Origin: Acaryochloris sp. CCMEE 5410
Lineage (GTDB): Bacteria > Cyanobacteriota > Cyanobacteriia > Thermosynechococcales > Thermosynechococcaceae
NCBI RefSeq assembly: GCF_000238775.2
Contig: NZ_AFEJ02000001.1
Coordinates: forward strand, 310,001 to 374,000
Direction of reading: 5' to 3'
DNA length: 64,000 nt
Shown here: positions 45,437-55,000 of the stretch, one piece after another
How the letters are laid out: the number at the start of each line of letters is the position of its first letter
Numbering within the stretch: position 1 is the first letter of the stretch
Notes under the pieces: model-generated
The model's input: the letters and a program-made list of their open reading frames with translations, nothing else
Databases searched by the model: none
What the model was told of the DNA's origin: nothing
Made by a program: the position numbers and the translations under genes

Positions 45437-47530
45437 CTATAGTTTATTTGCCCGTTCTAGCCAGTCCTTGGCACTGGACGGATCTCCCTGCTGTTGGTAC
45501 AGCTTCGCCACCTGACGATAATCTGCCTTTGCCCCTGCACGCTGACCTGCTTTTTCTCTGGCGCTGCCGCGCATGATAAACCAAGACGTTTGAAAGGGCT
45601 GTAATTCAATCATCTTGGTATAGTCCGCGATGGCTTCAACGTAGCGTTTTTGCTTCTCGTACAGTTGCCCGCGACTCATATAAACCGATGTATCATTCGG
45701 TTTAAGGGTTTGCAGCTGACCATAGGCTGCAATTGCCCCCTCAATATCATTCTGATCTTCACTCAGGGAAGCAATCTGCTCATAGGCACGGGAATTGCGA
45801 GGATTAATCTTCGTGATCATCCGATAGTCCTGGAGTGCACCCTGGGGGTTGCCACTGTAACGGCGCACATGGGCACGACGATCGTAGGCTTCGACATTCT
45901 TTGGATTGAGCTTGATCAGCTGGTCATAATCTTTGAGAGCGCCCTGCTGGTCCCCTTGAATAAAGCGGGTACTGCCTCGTTGACTGAAAGCCAATACATT
46001 CTTTGGATCCAGCCGAATAATGGCGGAATAGTCTTGGATCGCGGATTGATAATCGGTCTGGGCCATATAAAGGGTGGCGCGCCACAGATAAGCCTGCAAC
46101 CGATTGGGGTTCAGTTCAATTACCCGACTAAAATCCGAAATTGCACCCGCTGCATCACGACTCGCATTCCGATAGGCTCCCCGGAGCCAATAGGCTTGTT
46201 CGGCCTTGGGATCGAATTCGATTACTCGATCTAAATCTTGCAGAGCAGCTTGGGTTTGACCACTTGCGATCGCATAATTCGCCCTTGCTAAATAAAGGCG
46301 AGCTTCACGGGGCGAAGTGCCAATAGCCTGAGATAAGACGGCCCGAGCGCCAGCGTAGTCGCCCGACTGGGCTTTAATCGCGGCGTTAATCAGTGCATCA
46401 TCAACGGGAGAGGGGGGCGGTGCATTGGCAGGTAGATGGGCCTTGAAGGTCATCCCTAAGGACTTGGCTTGTTTCAGAAATGATTCGATAGGAATCCCGA
46501 GATTAAACCCTGTTTTAATCCGAATATCGGTATTGATGGTTGAAGCTTCTAGGGCACTATCGACGTCTCCTCGCCCGTGAATGCCGATGAGTTCACCATT
46601 TCTATTGAAAACGCCACCGCCACTCATGCCCGGGAGGGTGCGGTTGGTGTAGATCATGGCATAGCCATCAGCAAAGCTGCGGCTGCTGCGGGCGGTAATT
46701 TTACCATCGGTAAAGTTATAGACGGGTTGAGTGATAGCCGCCGTTGTCATCGGAAATCCCGCTACGAAAACGGGTAACCCCTCGCTAGCGGTTTGCCCGT
46801 TGGCGAGGGAACAGACGCTGTAGGCGCGATCGCTTTGGAAGGTGACGACAGCAAGATCAATATCCTTTAATGGGCGCACCTGCAGTGCTGTATGTTGTTG
46901 CTGATCGTCGGTGGTAATACGGTAGGGGCTATCGGTTGCAGCCACAACGTGAGCAGCGGTTAGAAGAGTATAGGTGTTGCCTTGGCGCTCAATAATTACC
47001 CCCGAACCCTCGGTGATGCCATTCCCCAATCTAACGGTGACCTGCTTAGCTCGTTGGGCAATATTTCCAGTGGCCAGAGCAACGGGAGAAGTCCCCGTTG
47101 GTCGGTCGGTCTGGGGCAGGGCAATGGGCTGTGCTTTGGTTTTGCAAGTATCGGGATAAAGGGCGGCGATAGGCCCCGTGGATACGCCTTCTGGAACAGG
47201 AACCGCGGGACTACCTGGACCTTGGAGCGGTAGACCCGGTTTTTTGGTGACGACCTGACCTTCTACACGAACCCCATAGCCAATGCTGACATTATGACCA
47301 ATTCTGACGGTGGCAGGCTGCGGTTCAGGTGGATTCGTCCCTGGGAAGGGGGACAGAGCTGCGGGTAGGGGTGCTGTGCTGGTGTGATGGTCTCCGACTG
47401 GCCTCTGGCCATCGCAGTTCTTGGATACGGTCTGGGCTTGACTGGAGGTTGGGGCTAGGAGTACTGGCAGCCCCAGTAGGCCTAGATTGAACAGCAGTAA
47501 TCCCCACATTACCCCTCGATGTTGCTTCAT
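45437..47530 (-). CDS. trypsin-like serine protease with TPR repeats, exported
   Basis: About 697 residues from the ATG at 47530 (an earlier ATG at 47575 lacks a better site). N-terminal signal region (MKQHRGVMWGLLLFNLGLLG ... SSQAQ). Trypsin-like protease domain about 155-355 with His194 (LTAAHVV), Asp225 (DIDLAVV) and Ser303 (PGMSGGG), all catalytic residues present. The second half has about eight TPR repeats with the usual W-x-x-x-A and A-Y pattern (RGAYRNASRDAAGAISDFSR, RATLYMAQTDYQSAI). It likely acts in the periplasm on proteins recognised by the TPR part; targets unknown. Confidence 0.82.
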   Translation of the reverse strand: MKQHRGVMWGLLLFNLGLLGLPVLLAPTSSQAQTVSKNCDGQRPVGDHHTSTAPLPAALSPFPGTNPPEPQPATVRIGHNVSIGYGVRVEGQVVTKKPGLPLQGPGSPAVPVPEGVSTGPIAALYPDTCKTKAQPIALPQTDRPTGTSPVALATGNIAQRAKQVTVRLGNGITEGSGVIIERQGNTYTLLTAAHVVAATDSPYRITTDDQQQHTALQVRPLKDIDLAVVTFQSDRAYSVCSLANGQTASEGLPVFVAGFPMTTAAITQPVYNFTDGKITARSSRSFADGYAMIYTNRTLPGMSGGGVFNRNGELIGIHGRGDVDSALEASTINTDIRIKTGFNLGIPIESFLKQAKSLGMTFKAHLPANAPPPSPVDDALINAAIKAQSGDYAGARAVLSQAIGTSPREARLYLARANYAIASGQTQAALQDLDRVIEFDPKAEQAYWLRGAYRNASRDAAGAISDFSRVIELNPNRLQAYLWRATLYMAQTDYQSAIQDYSAIIRLDPKNVLAFSQRGSTRFIQGDQQGALKDYDQLIKLNPKNVEAYDRRAHVRRYSGNPQGALQDYRMITKINPRNSRAYEQIASLSEDQNDIEGAIAAYGQLQTLKPNDTSVYMSRGQLYEKQKRYVEAIADYTKMIELQPFQTSWFIMRGSAREKAGQRAGAKADYRQVAKLYQQQGDPSSAKDWLERANKL

Positions 47531-48124
47531 AACCCGCTTTTGCTTTTGTACATCACCATAAAAATCCAGCGACATCTCAGTGCAGCTTTATACCTGCCTT
47601 TTCGCTGGATCTACAAGGCCATGATAGCCTTCCCATTGATGAACGTCCTGCCGACTCACCTCGTTTGCGTGAATTTTCTCGATTGGGCTGAAAAACACCT
47701 ATCAAGTTTTTTGGTCTTCAGGAATTTTTTTCTGTAGCCCCTCGATACCTGGAGGATATGCCAGATTCTCGGCACCGTTGGTCCCCCCAAGTTAATGGGC
47801 ATAAGAACCATTCAAAGCTTGGGTTAGAAAGCTCTGCAACTTTGGCCTTCCCCTGGTTTGTGAGCGAAAAACGGTTTGTCCTAGAGCAGTAAACTCATCC
47901 AAAGATCAAAGAAGGGGCAGCACCAAGGCGTCCCCCCTTGATTAGGCAAACGGTTTACTGACCATAATGAATTGGGCAATACAAAGGGACATTGGAAAGA
48001 AAAAGCTCAGGATAGTAATGATGCTATTAGAATAGGCCAGTAATTATCTAACGCAGGAGTGTAAGTACACGATGTTGTAGATTTTGGCCAAGCCCCTATT
48101 GTTATGAAACAACCTCAGTAGGCG
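47531..48124. other. 594-bp intergenic, no gene seen
   Basis: Between the protease (starts at 47530, minus) and the histidine kinase (ends at 48125, minus). Only short unsupported frames occur. It contains two partial repeats of AAACGGTTT-type sequence at about 47869 and 47948, and no clear promoter. Confidence 0.45.
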
Positions 48125-48958
48125 CTAGCGGGGGATGGTAGGCAGTTCAACAGTAACGGTAGTTCCGGACTGTGGATCAGAGCTAATTCGCAAGTGTCCA
48201 CCATGTTCTTCAACGATGCGTTGCACTATGGGTAGCCCTAACCCATTTCCTGTGGACTTAGTGGAATAGAAGGGCTGAAAGACCTTGGCTAACTGATCGT
48301 CAGGAATCAGCTCGCCCCAGTTATGAACATTAATGCAGACCCGATGGTTTTGGCTCTGTAGTTGAATATCAATTTCATCTCCAATACTGGATGCTTCGCA
48401 GGCGTTTGTTACAAGATTAATCAATACCTGCTTAAGTTTGTCCGCATTTCCCTGAATGTTAACTGGGTTACGCTTGGGGTTATAAGCCAATTTCTTATTA
48501 ACCGCAGCAGGAATGGCTTGTAAGTTTTTGATACAGCTCGTGATTAGAGCGTTTAGATCTAGGGAGGTAGCGCTCAAGTTGTCAGGTCTGGTATAGAGCA
48601 AAATCTCATTGACGAGACGTTGTAACCGGTCCGCTTCATCTAGGGCGAAATCAAGCCGCAGTTGAAAAATCTCTGGCAAATTGAGATTTTTGAAAGACTG
48701 AAGGCTCATGAGTATTGTGGTCAATGGGTTCCGCACTTCATGGACAATCATGGTTGAGAACTTGCCTAGCTCTGCGAAGCGCGCATCCTCGGTTTGACGA
48801 TTGCTTAAAAATGGTTGCCCTTTAGGGATTAGAGCATCTAATTGGGTAAACGCCCTCAGCTCAGACTGTTGTGTTTGGATTTGAGACTGATAGTCTCGAC
48901 TGATGAACGGCTTACTCTGGGGTAAGGTCCGAGGTGAAAATGCCTGATATGTATTCAT
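48125..48958 (-). CDS. histidine kinase without obvious sensor
   Basis: About 277 residues from the ATG at 48958 (a start at 49018 would add 20). HisKA dimerisation domain with the phospho-acceptor His in MIVHEVRNPLTT, then HATPase_c with NLVTNACEAS (N box), GDEIDIQLQ region and GNGLGLPIV (G2). The first about 55 residues are Ser/Gln-rich with no PAS, GAF or membrane helix. No response regulator sits beside it on the same transcript; the nearest REC protein is encoded 1 kb away. Its signal and target are unknown. Confidence 0.8.
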   Translation of the reverse strand: MNTYQAFSPRTLPQSKPFISRDYQSQIQTQQSELRAFTQLDALIPKGQPFLSNRQTEDARFAELGKFSTMIVHEVRNPLTTILMSLQSFKNLNLPEIFQLRLDFALDEADRLQRLVNEILLYTRPDNLSATSLDLNALITSCIKNLQAIPAAVNKKLAYNPKRNPVNIQGNADKLKQVLINLVTNACEASSIGDEIDIQLQSQNHRVCINVHNWGELIPDDQLAKVFQPFYSTKSTGNGLGLPIVQRIVEEHGGHLRISSDPQSGTTVTVELPTIPR

Positions 48959-49325
48959 TGGAAAGATTAACCCACTGGAGAATAGAAGCATCGGACATAT
49001 TAATCGTGCGAAGCACATCGTGTCGCAGTGTCAATCTGTTGTGAAGTTTGTCCAAGAGTCACTTGATTTTGCAGTTGGCCCTGACGATTGAATAGCTACA
49101 CTGATGCTTTTACCTAGGTAAAAGCATGCCGATTGCTAGATTGATACACCTTTAGGATCCGCTGCTCCACCAGACAAAGGGGACTTCAATCTGTCTGAGA
49201 ATTGTGATGCTGATGCAAGCACTGATATCCCTGGGGTAAGGAGTCGTTGTACCACTGATGAACGATTGAGACATGACACAGAGCTGTTGAATCGAGAGCT
49301 GCCACAGCTCTGTGAAAGGCCCTGA
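48959..49325. other. intergenic, no gene seen
   Basis: Region between the kinase (start 48958) and the small secreted protein (stop 49326). An imperfect inverted repeat GCTTTTACCTAGGTAAAAGC is visible at about 49111-49130 and could be a binding site for a dimeric regulator. No reading frame supported. Confidence 0.45.
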
Positions 49326-49700
49326 CTAAGGGTCCGTCTTGGGTGTCTTGTCTGGAGACAGCATATTCAAGATCCGAGAAGAGAGATTGTCGCTACTTTC
49401 CATCATTTCATTGGCGAGTCCTTTGACTTCAGGATCATCAGATTTTAGGAATTCTGCTGCCATTTCAGAGATTTCCATCTGCATAACCAGCATTTCCATT
49501 AACTTCTTCCGCCTTTGGTAGGCTGGGCTGATTTCTTTCCGAAACGGAGAAGCAATCAAAAAGCTTGAATTGGGTTGGGTGGGTAAGTTGGACTGAGTTT
49601 TTTGTAAGGGGACTGCAGCAGCAGGAGCGGCCATACTTAATGCAATCAGTGAAGCAATGGAGCTAACTTTACCGGGGAGAGCCATTCTTTGAGATCTCAT
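49326..49700 (-). CDS. small secreted helical protein, unknown function
   Basis: 124 residues with an N-terminal signal (KVSSIASLIALSMAAPAAAV, cleavage after AAA). The mature part has a basic LRRKKL-type helix and a helical segment rich in Met and Glu (KKLMEMLVMQMEISEMAAEF), then EMMESSDNLSSRILNML. A second Met at 49685 is an alternative start. No family recognised. Confidence 0.62.
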   Translation of the reverse strand: MRSQRMALPGKVSSIASLIALSMAAPAAAVPLQKTQSNLPTQPNSSFLIASPFRKEISPAYQRRKKLMEMLVMQMEISEMAAEFLKSDDPEVKGLANEMMESSDNLSSRILNMLSPDKTPKTDP

Positions 49701-49953
49701 ATACGGTGAACTGCACCCAATCTTCTATCTGCCTTTTCATCGAATGGGAAGATATTCCCAGTTCAAGCTAAAGATCGGTTGATAGATTGGTTGCGTAATC
49801 ACCCTATCGGTTGCCCCTCCTAGGGAGTCTTTTAGTTTTTTGCAGGAGATAACAAAATCTTGCGGTTCGAAGGAAATGATCTGGTTAATGCAGAAATGTC
49901 AGAATTTTCTGTGTCTGACACTACCTTATTTGATGTTGTTTTGGCTGGGATGA

Positions 49954-50403
49954 CTAGCTCAAAAAGGCATCAAATAGGTTGAGGGTTCGAAGGCGGAGGG
50001 TCGCAGCTAGGGCATCATACTGAATTTTGATGCGTAGCATAGAACGAACCCTTGCTCGCAGTTCTAGGCTATTGATGGGTTTAGAGATAAAGTCGTCTGC
50101 TCCGGCATCTAAGGATCGGGCTAGATCTTCTTTGGAGGTAAGGGCCGTGACGATGATGATGGGAATATGCTTCCAGTTGGGGTTGGCTTTAATCAGGCGG
50201 CAGGCTTCAATACCATCCATTTGTGGCATCATGACATCGAGCAGAATGACATCAGGCTGCAGGGAATCTAGCTGCTGAATGGCCGCTGGGCCGCTGGCCG
50301 CATAGGTCAACTGATAGCCTTCCCGCAGGAGTAACCCCTCGATCACGTCGAAGACCCGCTCTTCGTCATCAATCACAAGGATGGAATGTTGTTTGCTATC
50401 CAT
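49954..50403 (-). CDS. single-domain response regulator
   Basis: 149 residues, a lone receiver domain plus a short C-terminal tail. Phospho-acceptor Asp56 in DVILLDVMMPQMDG; acid pair DDE near 12-14, Thr in VTALTSK and Lys in SKPINS are all present, so it should be phosphorylated. No output domain. It starts 19 bases after the hybrid kinase stop on the same strand, so it is the third gene of an operon and probably a phosphate acceptor or shuttle for that kinase. Confidence 0.85.
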   Translation of the reverse strand: MDSKQHSILVIDDEERVFDVIEGLLLREGYQLTYAASGPAAIQQLDSLQPDVILLDVMMPQMDGIEACRLIKANPNWKHIPIIIVTALTSKEDLARSLDAGADDFISKPINSLELRARVRSMLRIKIQYDALAATLRLRTLNLFDAFLS

Positions 50404-50422
50404 AATAATTCCTACAACATCG

Positions 50423-52078
50423 CTAAATCTGGAGGTGTTTAGTGAGCATCTGGGTGAGTTGCTCCATCTTTAAGGGTTTGGAGAGAGAGTCACTAAATCC
50501 AGCGGCGAGGAAGCGCTCTTGATCCTCAGGCATTAACAGGGCAGTCAGCGCAATGATAGGGGTATCAGGGAGATGGTTGCGAATTTGTCGAGTGGCTTCT
50601 AAGCCATCCATTTGGGGTAAGCGAATATCCATAAAGATTAAGTCTGGGATTTGAGTGGTGGCGAGGTCGATGGCGGTTTGGCCGTCGGTTGCGATCGCAA
50701 CCCGGTATCCCTGTTCTTCCAGATAATCCGTGAGCAACAGAACAATAGCTTCTCGATCTTCGGCCAGCAAGATCAACGGCTCAGAGATATTCTGAGGTTG
50801 ATGGGGCAAATCGGTAGGTTCTGCTTTTTCTGGGGGGAATTGAGAGCAGGGTAGCGTAACGGTAAAGGTGCTGCCTCTACCCACTTCACTCTCCACCTTA
50901 ACGGTACCGCCATGGAGGTTGACGAGGCGTTGCACTAGGGTTAATCCTAACCCAGTGCCTGAATAGGGGCGTGCCCAGGAGCTATCCAACTGCACAAAGG
51001 GTTCAAAGATGTTGGAGAGTTCCGCCGGAGTAATGCCAATCCCGGTATCGGTAACGCTGACTTGGACTTGCTCAGCGTCTGCTGTCGCCTGCACAGATAC
51101 TTCACCGTCCTGGGGCGTAAATTTGAGGGCATTGCTGATCAAATTCTGTAAGACTTGGCGAAGACGCAGCTCGTCTCCGGTGACCTCTGCTAAATCCGAG
51201 GGAATATGGTGGCTCAACGTAATATTCTGCTCCAGAGCCTGTGGCCGGACTATTGCTAGGCAGCTCTCAACCAAGGCACCCATTGAGACCCGCCCTCGCT
51301 CTAAGACCAAATTACCCGACTCAATTTTGGACAGATCAATTAAATCATTCAGCTGGGCTAGGAGGGTTTCACCACTCTCTTCAATGGTGCAAACGGACTT
51401 TAGTTGTTTGGGGTTGAGGGAACCGTAAACTTCCTCTCGCAGGACTTCTGCCAAGCCGATAATGGCCGTTAAAGGGGTGCGCAGCTCATGACTCATGGTG
51501 GATAGAAATTCATCCTTGAGCCCTGCTGCCCGCTTTAGGGCGGCATTGACAATCACTAACTGTTCACTCAGTTGCTGATACTGGGCATTGACTAATTGCT
51601 GACGTTGATAGAGCTGGTAGTTATCGATTGCGATCGCAGCCCGTTCTGCTAGGACCTCAGCGAACTGGACCTCTTCCTCTGTACAGCGATGGGGCTGTCG
51701 ATAAAACGAACAGACGGTGCCTAAGACTTTCCCCATTGGGGTTTTAATGGGAATCCCCAGGTAGGCTGCATAGCCTGCGGGCATCTGCCCGATTGGATCA
51801 TGAGCCGAATCCTCCACCATTAGTGTGGCCCCCTGTTCCACCACGCAATTGGTGATGGACCCATGCAAGTTCCAAACGGTTTCGGCATTGTCCATTTCCA
51901 CGCTACTGGCCAGGATTTGATATTGCTCTCCTTGGCAGAGGGTGACGATGGACCAGTCGGTGCCAATCAGTTGGCTAATTCCTGAGACAACGGTTGTCAG
52001 ATAAGCATTCAAGTCACTCTGGCGGTAACTCAGGGAGGTCAGGACTTCTAACAGGTGGAGAGTACGGTCGGGCGTCAT
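50423..52078 (-). CDS. GAF-containing hybrid histidine kinase
   Basis: 551 residues: GAF sensor (about 20-155), HisKA with His197 in STMSHELRTPLT, HATPase_c (NLISNALKFTPQDGE, GTGLGLTLVQR) and a C-terminal receiver domain with the phospho-acceptor Asp in DLIFMDIRLPQMDG. Its ATG overlaps the stop of the upstream WD40 gene by four bases (ATGA), so it is translationally coupled to it. A single-domain response regulator follows. The GAF ligand is not readable from sequence. Confidence 0.88.
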   Translation of the reverse strand: MTPDRTLHLLEVLTSLSYRQSDLNAYLTTVVSGISQLIGTDWSIVTLCQGEQYQILASSVEMDNAETVWNLHGSITNCVVEQGATLMVEDSAHDPIGQMPAGYAAYLGIPIKTPMGKVLGTVCSFYRQPHRCTEEEVQFAEVLAERAAIAIDNYQLYQRQQLVNAQYQQLSEQLVIVNAALKRAAGLKDEFLSTMSHELRTPLTAIIGLAEVLREEVYGSLNPKQLKSVCTIEESGETLLAQLNDLIDLSKIESGNLVLERGRVSMGALVESCLAIVRPQALEQNITLSHHIPSDLAEVTGDELRLRQVLQNLISNALKFTPQDGEVSVQATADAEQVQVSVTDTGIGITPAELSNIFEPFVQLDSSWARPYSGTGLGLTLVQRLVNLHGGTVKVESEVGRGSTFTVTLPCSQFPPEKAEPTDLPHQPQNISEPLILLAEDREAIVLLLTDYLEEQGYRVAIATDGQTAIDLATTQIPDLIFMDIRLPQMDGLEATRQIRNHLPDTPIIALTALLMPEDQERFLAAGFSDSLSKPLKMEQLTQMLTKHLQI

Positions 52079-55000
52079 GATTCAATCGCTCCCAAGCGGC
52101 GCAGCATCTGACGGCGCGATTCCGTGAGGCCCCGCGTTCCTGAAATATCTAGTCCTTCGTAGGGGCGCTCTAGGGACAGGGTGCCTAACGGTTGGCCAGA
52201 TGCTACGGACCATAGCCGTAAGGTGCCGTCTTGTCCCCCACTCACCAAATACTGACTATCGGGGGTGAAAGCCACGGACCAGACCGAGTGGGTATGCCCT
52301 GTGAGGATCTGGAGACATTCCCCCGTCAAGGCATCCCAGAGCCGAACGGTGTTGTCCGCACTACCACTGGCAATATATTGCCCATCTGGACTGATCTGGA
52401 CAGTCAAAGCAAGGCTATGATGACCTTTCAGGATTTGGTAACAGTCTACTGTGGAGAGATGCCAAAGTCGGATCGTCCGGTCTTCACTGGCCGTTGCCAG
52501 GATATCTCCAGCGGCACTGACAGACCAAACGGTGCCCGTATGTCCGGTCAAAGTGTGGCGACAGTCACCAGTGCCCATATCCCATACTTTAATGGTTTGA
52601 TCCGCACTACTACTGATCAGCAAATTGTCGGAGAAGGTAACGGATAAGACCCAACTGTCATGGCCAGTGAATGTCCTAAGGGTGTGGTGATTAACGACAT
52701 CCCACAGCCGAATCTGATGGTCAGCACTGCCGCTAGCGAGGGTCTGACCATCGGGGCTAAAGGCAATTGTCCAAACCGGGCCACTATGGCGAGGGGCCAT
52801 GGTCAACTGCCGCCCGGTTCCAGGCTCCCAGAGCTGGACGGAGCCATCTTCTCCACCGCTGGCAATCCGTTGACCATCGGGACTAAAAGTGACCTGGCGA
52901 GCTGAGGATTGTAGATGGCGCTGCCGACAATGCTGCTGATTTAGATCCCACAGCCTAACCACATGATCGGTACTGCCGCTAGCAACGGTTTGACCATCTG
53001 AACTGATCGCTACAGACCAAACCGCATTGGTATAGCCTTGAAGGGTGCAGAGTCGCTGTAGGTCCTGCTGTAGCTGCCAGACTCCTAGGGTTTGCTTATC
53101 ACAAGCTAGAAGCAGACCATTCTGACTAAAGTCGACGGCCCAGATTTGACGGTCGTATGTGGCCTGGAACTGCAGCAGTTCTCCGGTGGGAACCCGCCAA
53201 CATTTGAGGAATTGGCGATCGCCTGCCCCTAATATTTCTCCATCCGCACTAAAAGCCATTGACCATACAGACGTTAACGCCTCAATCACATGAATGCACT
53301 TTAGGGTTCTTACCTGCCAGAGACGAATTGTTTGGGCATCGCTGCTGGCTAAATATTGGCCATCGGGACTCACGGCAATACAGGTAATGGGTAGGGAATG
53401 CCCGGTAAAGGTGGCTAGGAGCCCAGAGGTTGGATGCCAAAGCCGAACTGTTTGATCGGCACTGCCGCTGGCTATCCATTCCCCCTCTGGATGGTAGGCA
53501 ACAGCAGTGACGCCATCGGTATGCCCAGAGAGGATGTGGATACAGTGTCCCGTCGTCACATCCCAAAGGCGAAGGGTGCAGTCATTACTGCCACTGACCA
53601 GGGTTTGACCATTGGGGTTAAAGGCAATGGACCAAATCCGATCCTGATGGCCGCTGAGGTTCTTTTGTCCCTGCCCCTGCTCCAGATCCCAGAGTGAAAT
53701 GGTTTGATCGAAGCTGCCGCTGGCGAGGGCTTGACCATTGGGGCTAAAGGCAATGGACCAGATGGGTTCTGGATGGGCCTGGTAGGAACATAACAGCTTG
53801 CCATCCTGAATTCGCCAAATTCTGGAAATGCCATCGGTATGGGCAGTGGCGACCCATTCGCCGTTGGGGCTAAACGTGGCGTCACAGATATCGCCAAAGG
53901 TCTGGGTGAAGACGCTTTTAGCGATATCAGCATTTTTAAAGCTCCCATGATGGAGATTAATCCCTTGGAGATAGGCTTGCCAAACGGTGAGTCGGGAAAA
54001 GTCATAGCCCGTGAGATCGATATTGAAGTACACCAGCAGATTAAGAAGATTGCCTGCAGCATAGCTGGGCTGGGACGAGAGTTGCGACAGTATCTGCTTA
54101 AAGTGAACTTCAATCTGGGCGGGGCTGCCCAGTCTCTTTAGAAGCCGTTCGGCTATCGGGGCCAACACCAAGCGAATTTGGCAGTCGCGCAGATAGTCTG
54201 GGTTGTTCGCTTTGATCAGGGCATGGGAGTAGAACAGAGACGTCTCAGGCAGGGGCAGATTAAGGAGTTCTGTACTGACGGTATCAATCAAGCGATCGCA
54301 AACATACTCCATAATCACGGGCTGTAGGGTCAGCTCAAATACGGTACTATCCCGTTCCAACAGTGAGCGACGGTCAATGGATTCGATGGCTTCTAGAAGA
54401 TGAGCTGAGGGAACGAGAATGTTAGCTTGGAGAGTTTCGAGCGAGAGGGGGGCACGTGCGATCGCAAGCCAATACAGAACCTGCTGTTCTAAGGAAGATA
54501 GCCTTGCAAACTGTTGATCCAGCAGGAGACGGATTTCACTAAAAGCAATTTGTTCTTGGTCGAGAAATCCTTGGATATCGCCCCCAAAGAGATCTTGGAT
54601 GGCGGTGGCGACAATTTTTAAGGCCAGGGGATTACCCTGATAGGTTTCAACTAGCTTACCAGCGGCGGAATTGAGATGGGTAAAGCCTTTTTGACTAAGA
54701 AGTTTCTGACCCGTCGATGCTTCTAAGCCCTGTAGCAGGTAAGTACGAACGGGTAGGGCTTCCCCTTCAAAGGCTGCGATTCCTTGGGGTTTTTCACGGC
54801 TGGTGAGAATTAAACAGCTCTGATGGTGGGTGCTGGCGATTTGGTGTAACAGCTCCCCATACCCTTGAAAGTCAGACTGATACCGACCAGCGGGACGACC
54901 GCGCTCCAGGATGGACTCTACATTATCGAGAATCAACAGACATCGAGACTGGCGCAAGTAGTTGATTAGTTCAGCGATTTGGCCATCCAAGTGCTGGGGT

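Noticed and set aside
45650-46234. 194-residue plus-strand reading
   Set aside because: It is the reverse of the TPR part of the protease gene; the repeat structure of the protease is clear and this frame has no domain.
49860-49880. Possible tRNA T-arm (GGTTCGAAG-like sequences, also near 57080)
   Set aside because: No cloverleaf arms or anticodon stem could be built around either place.
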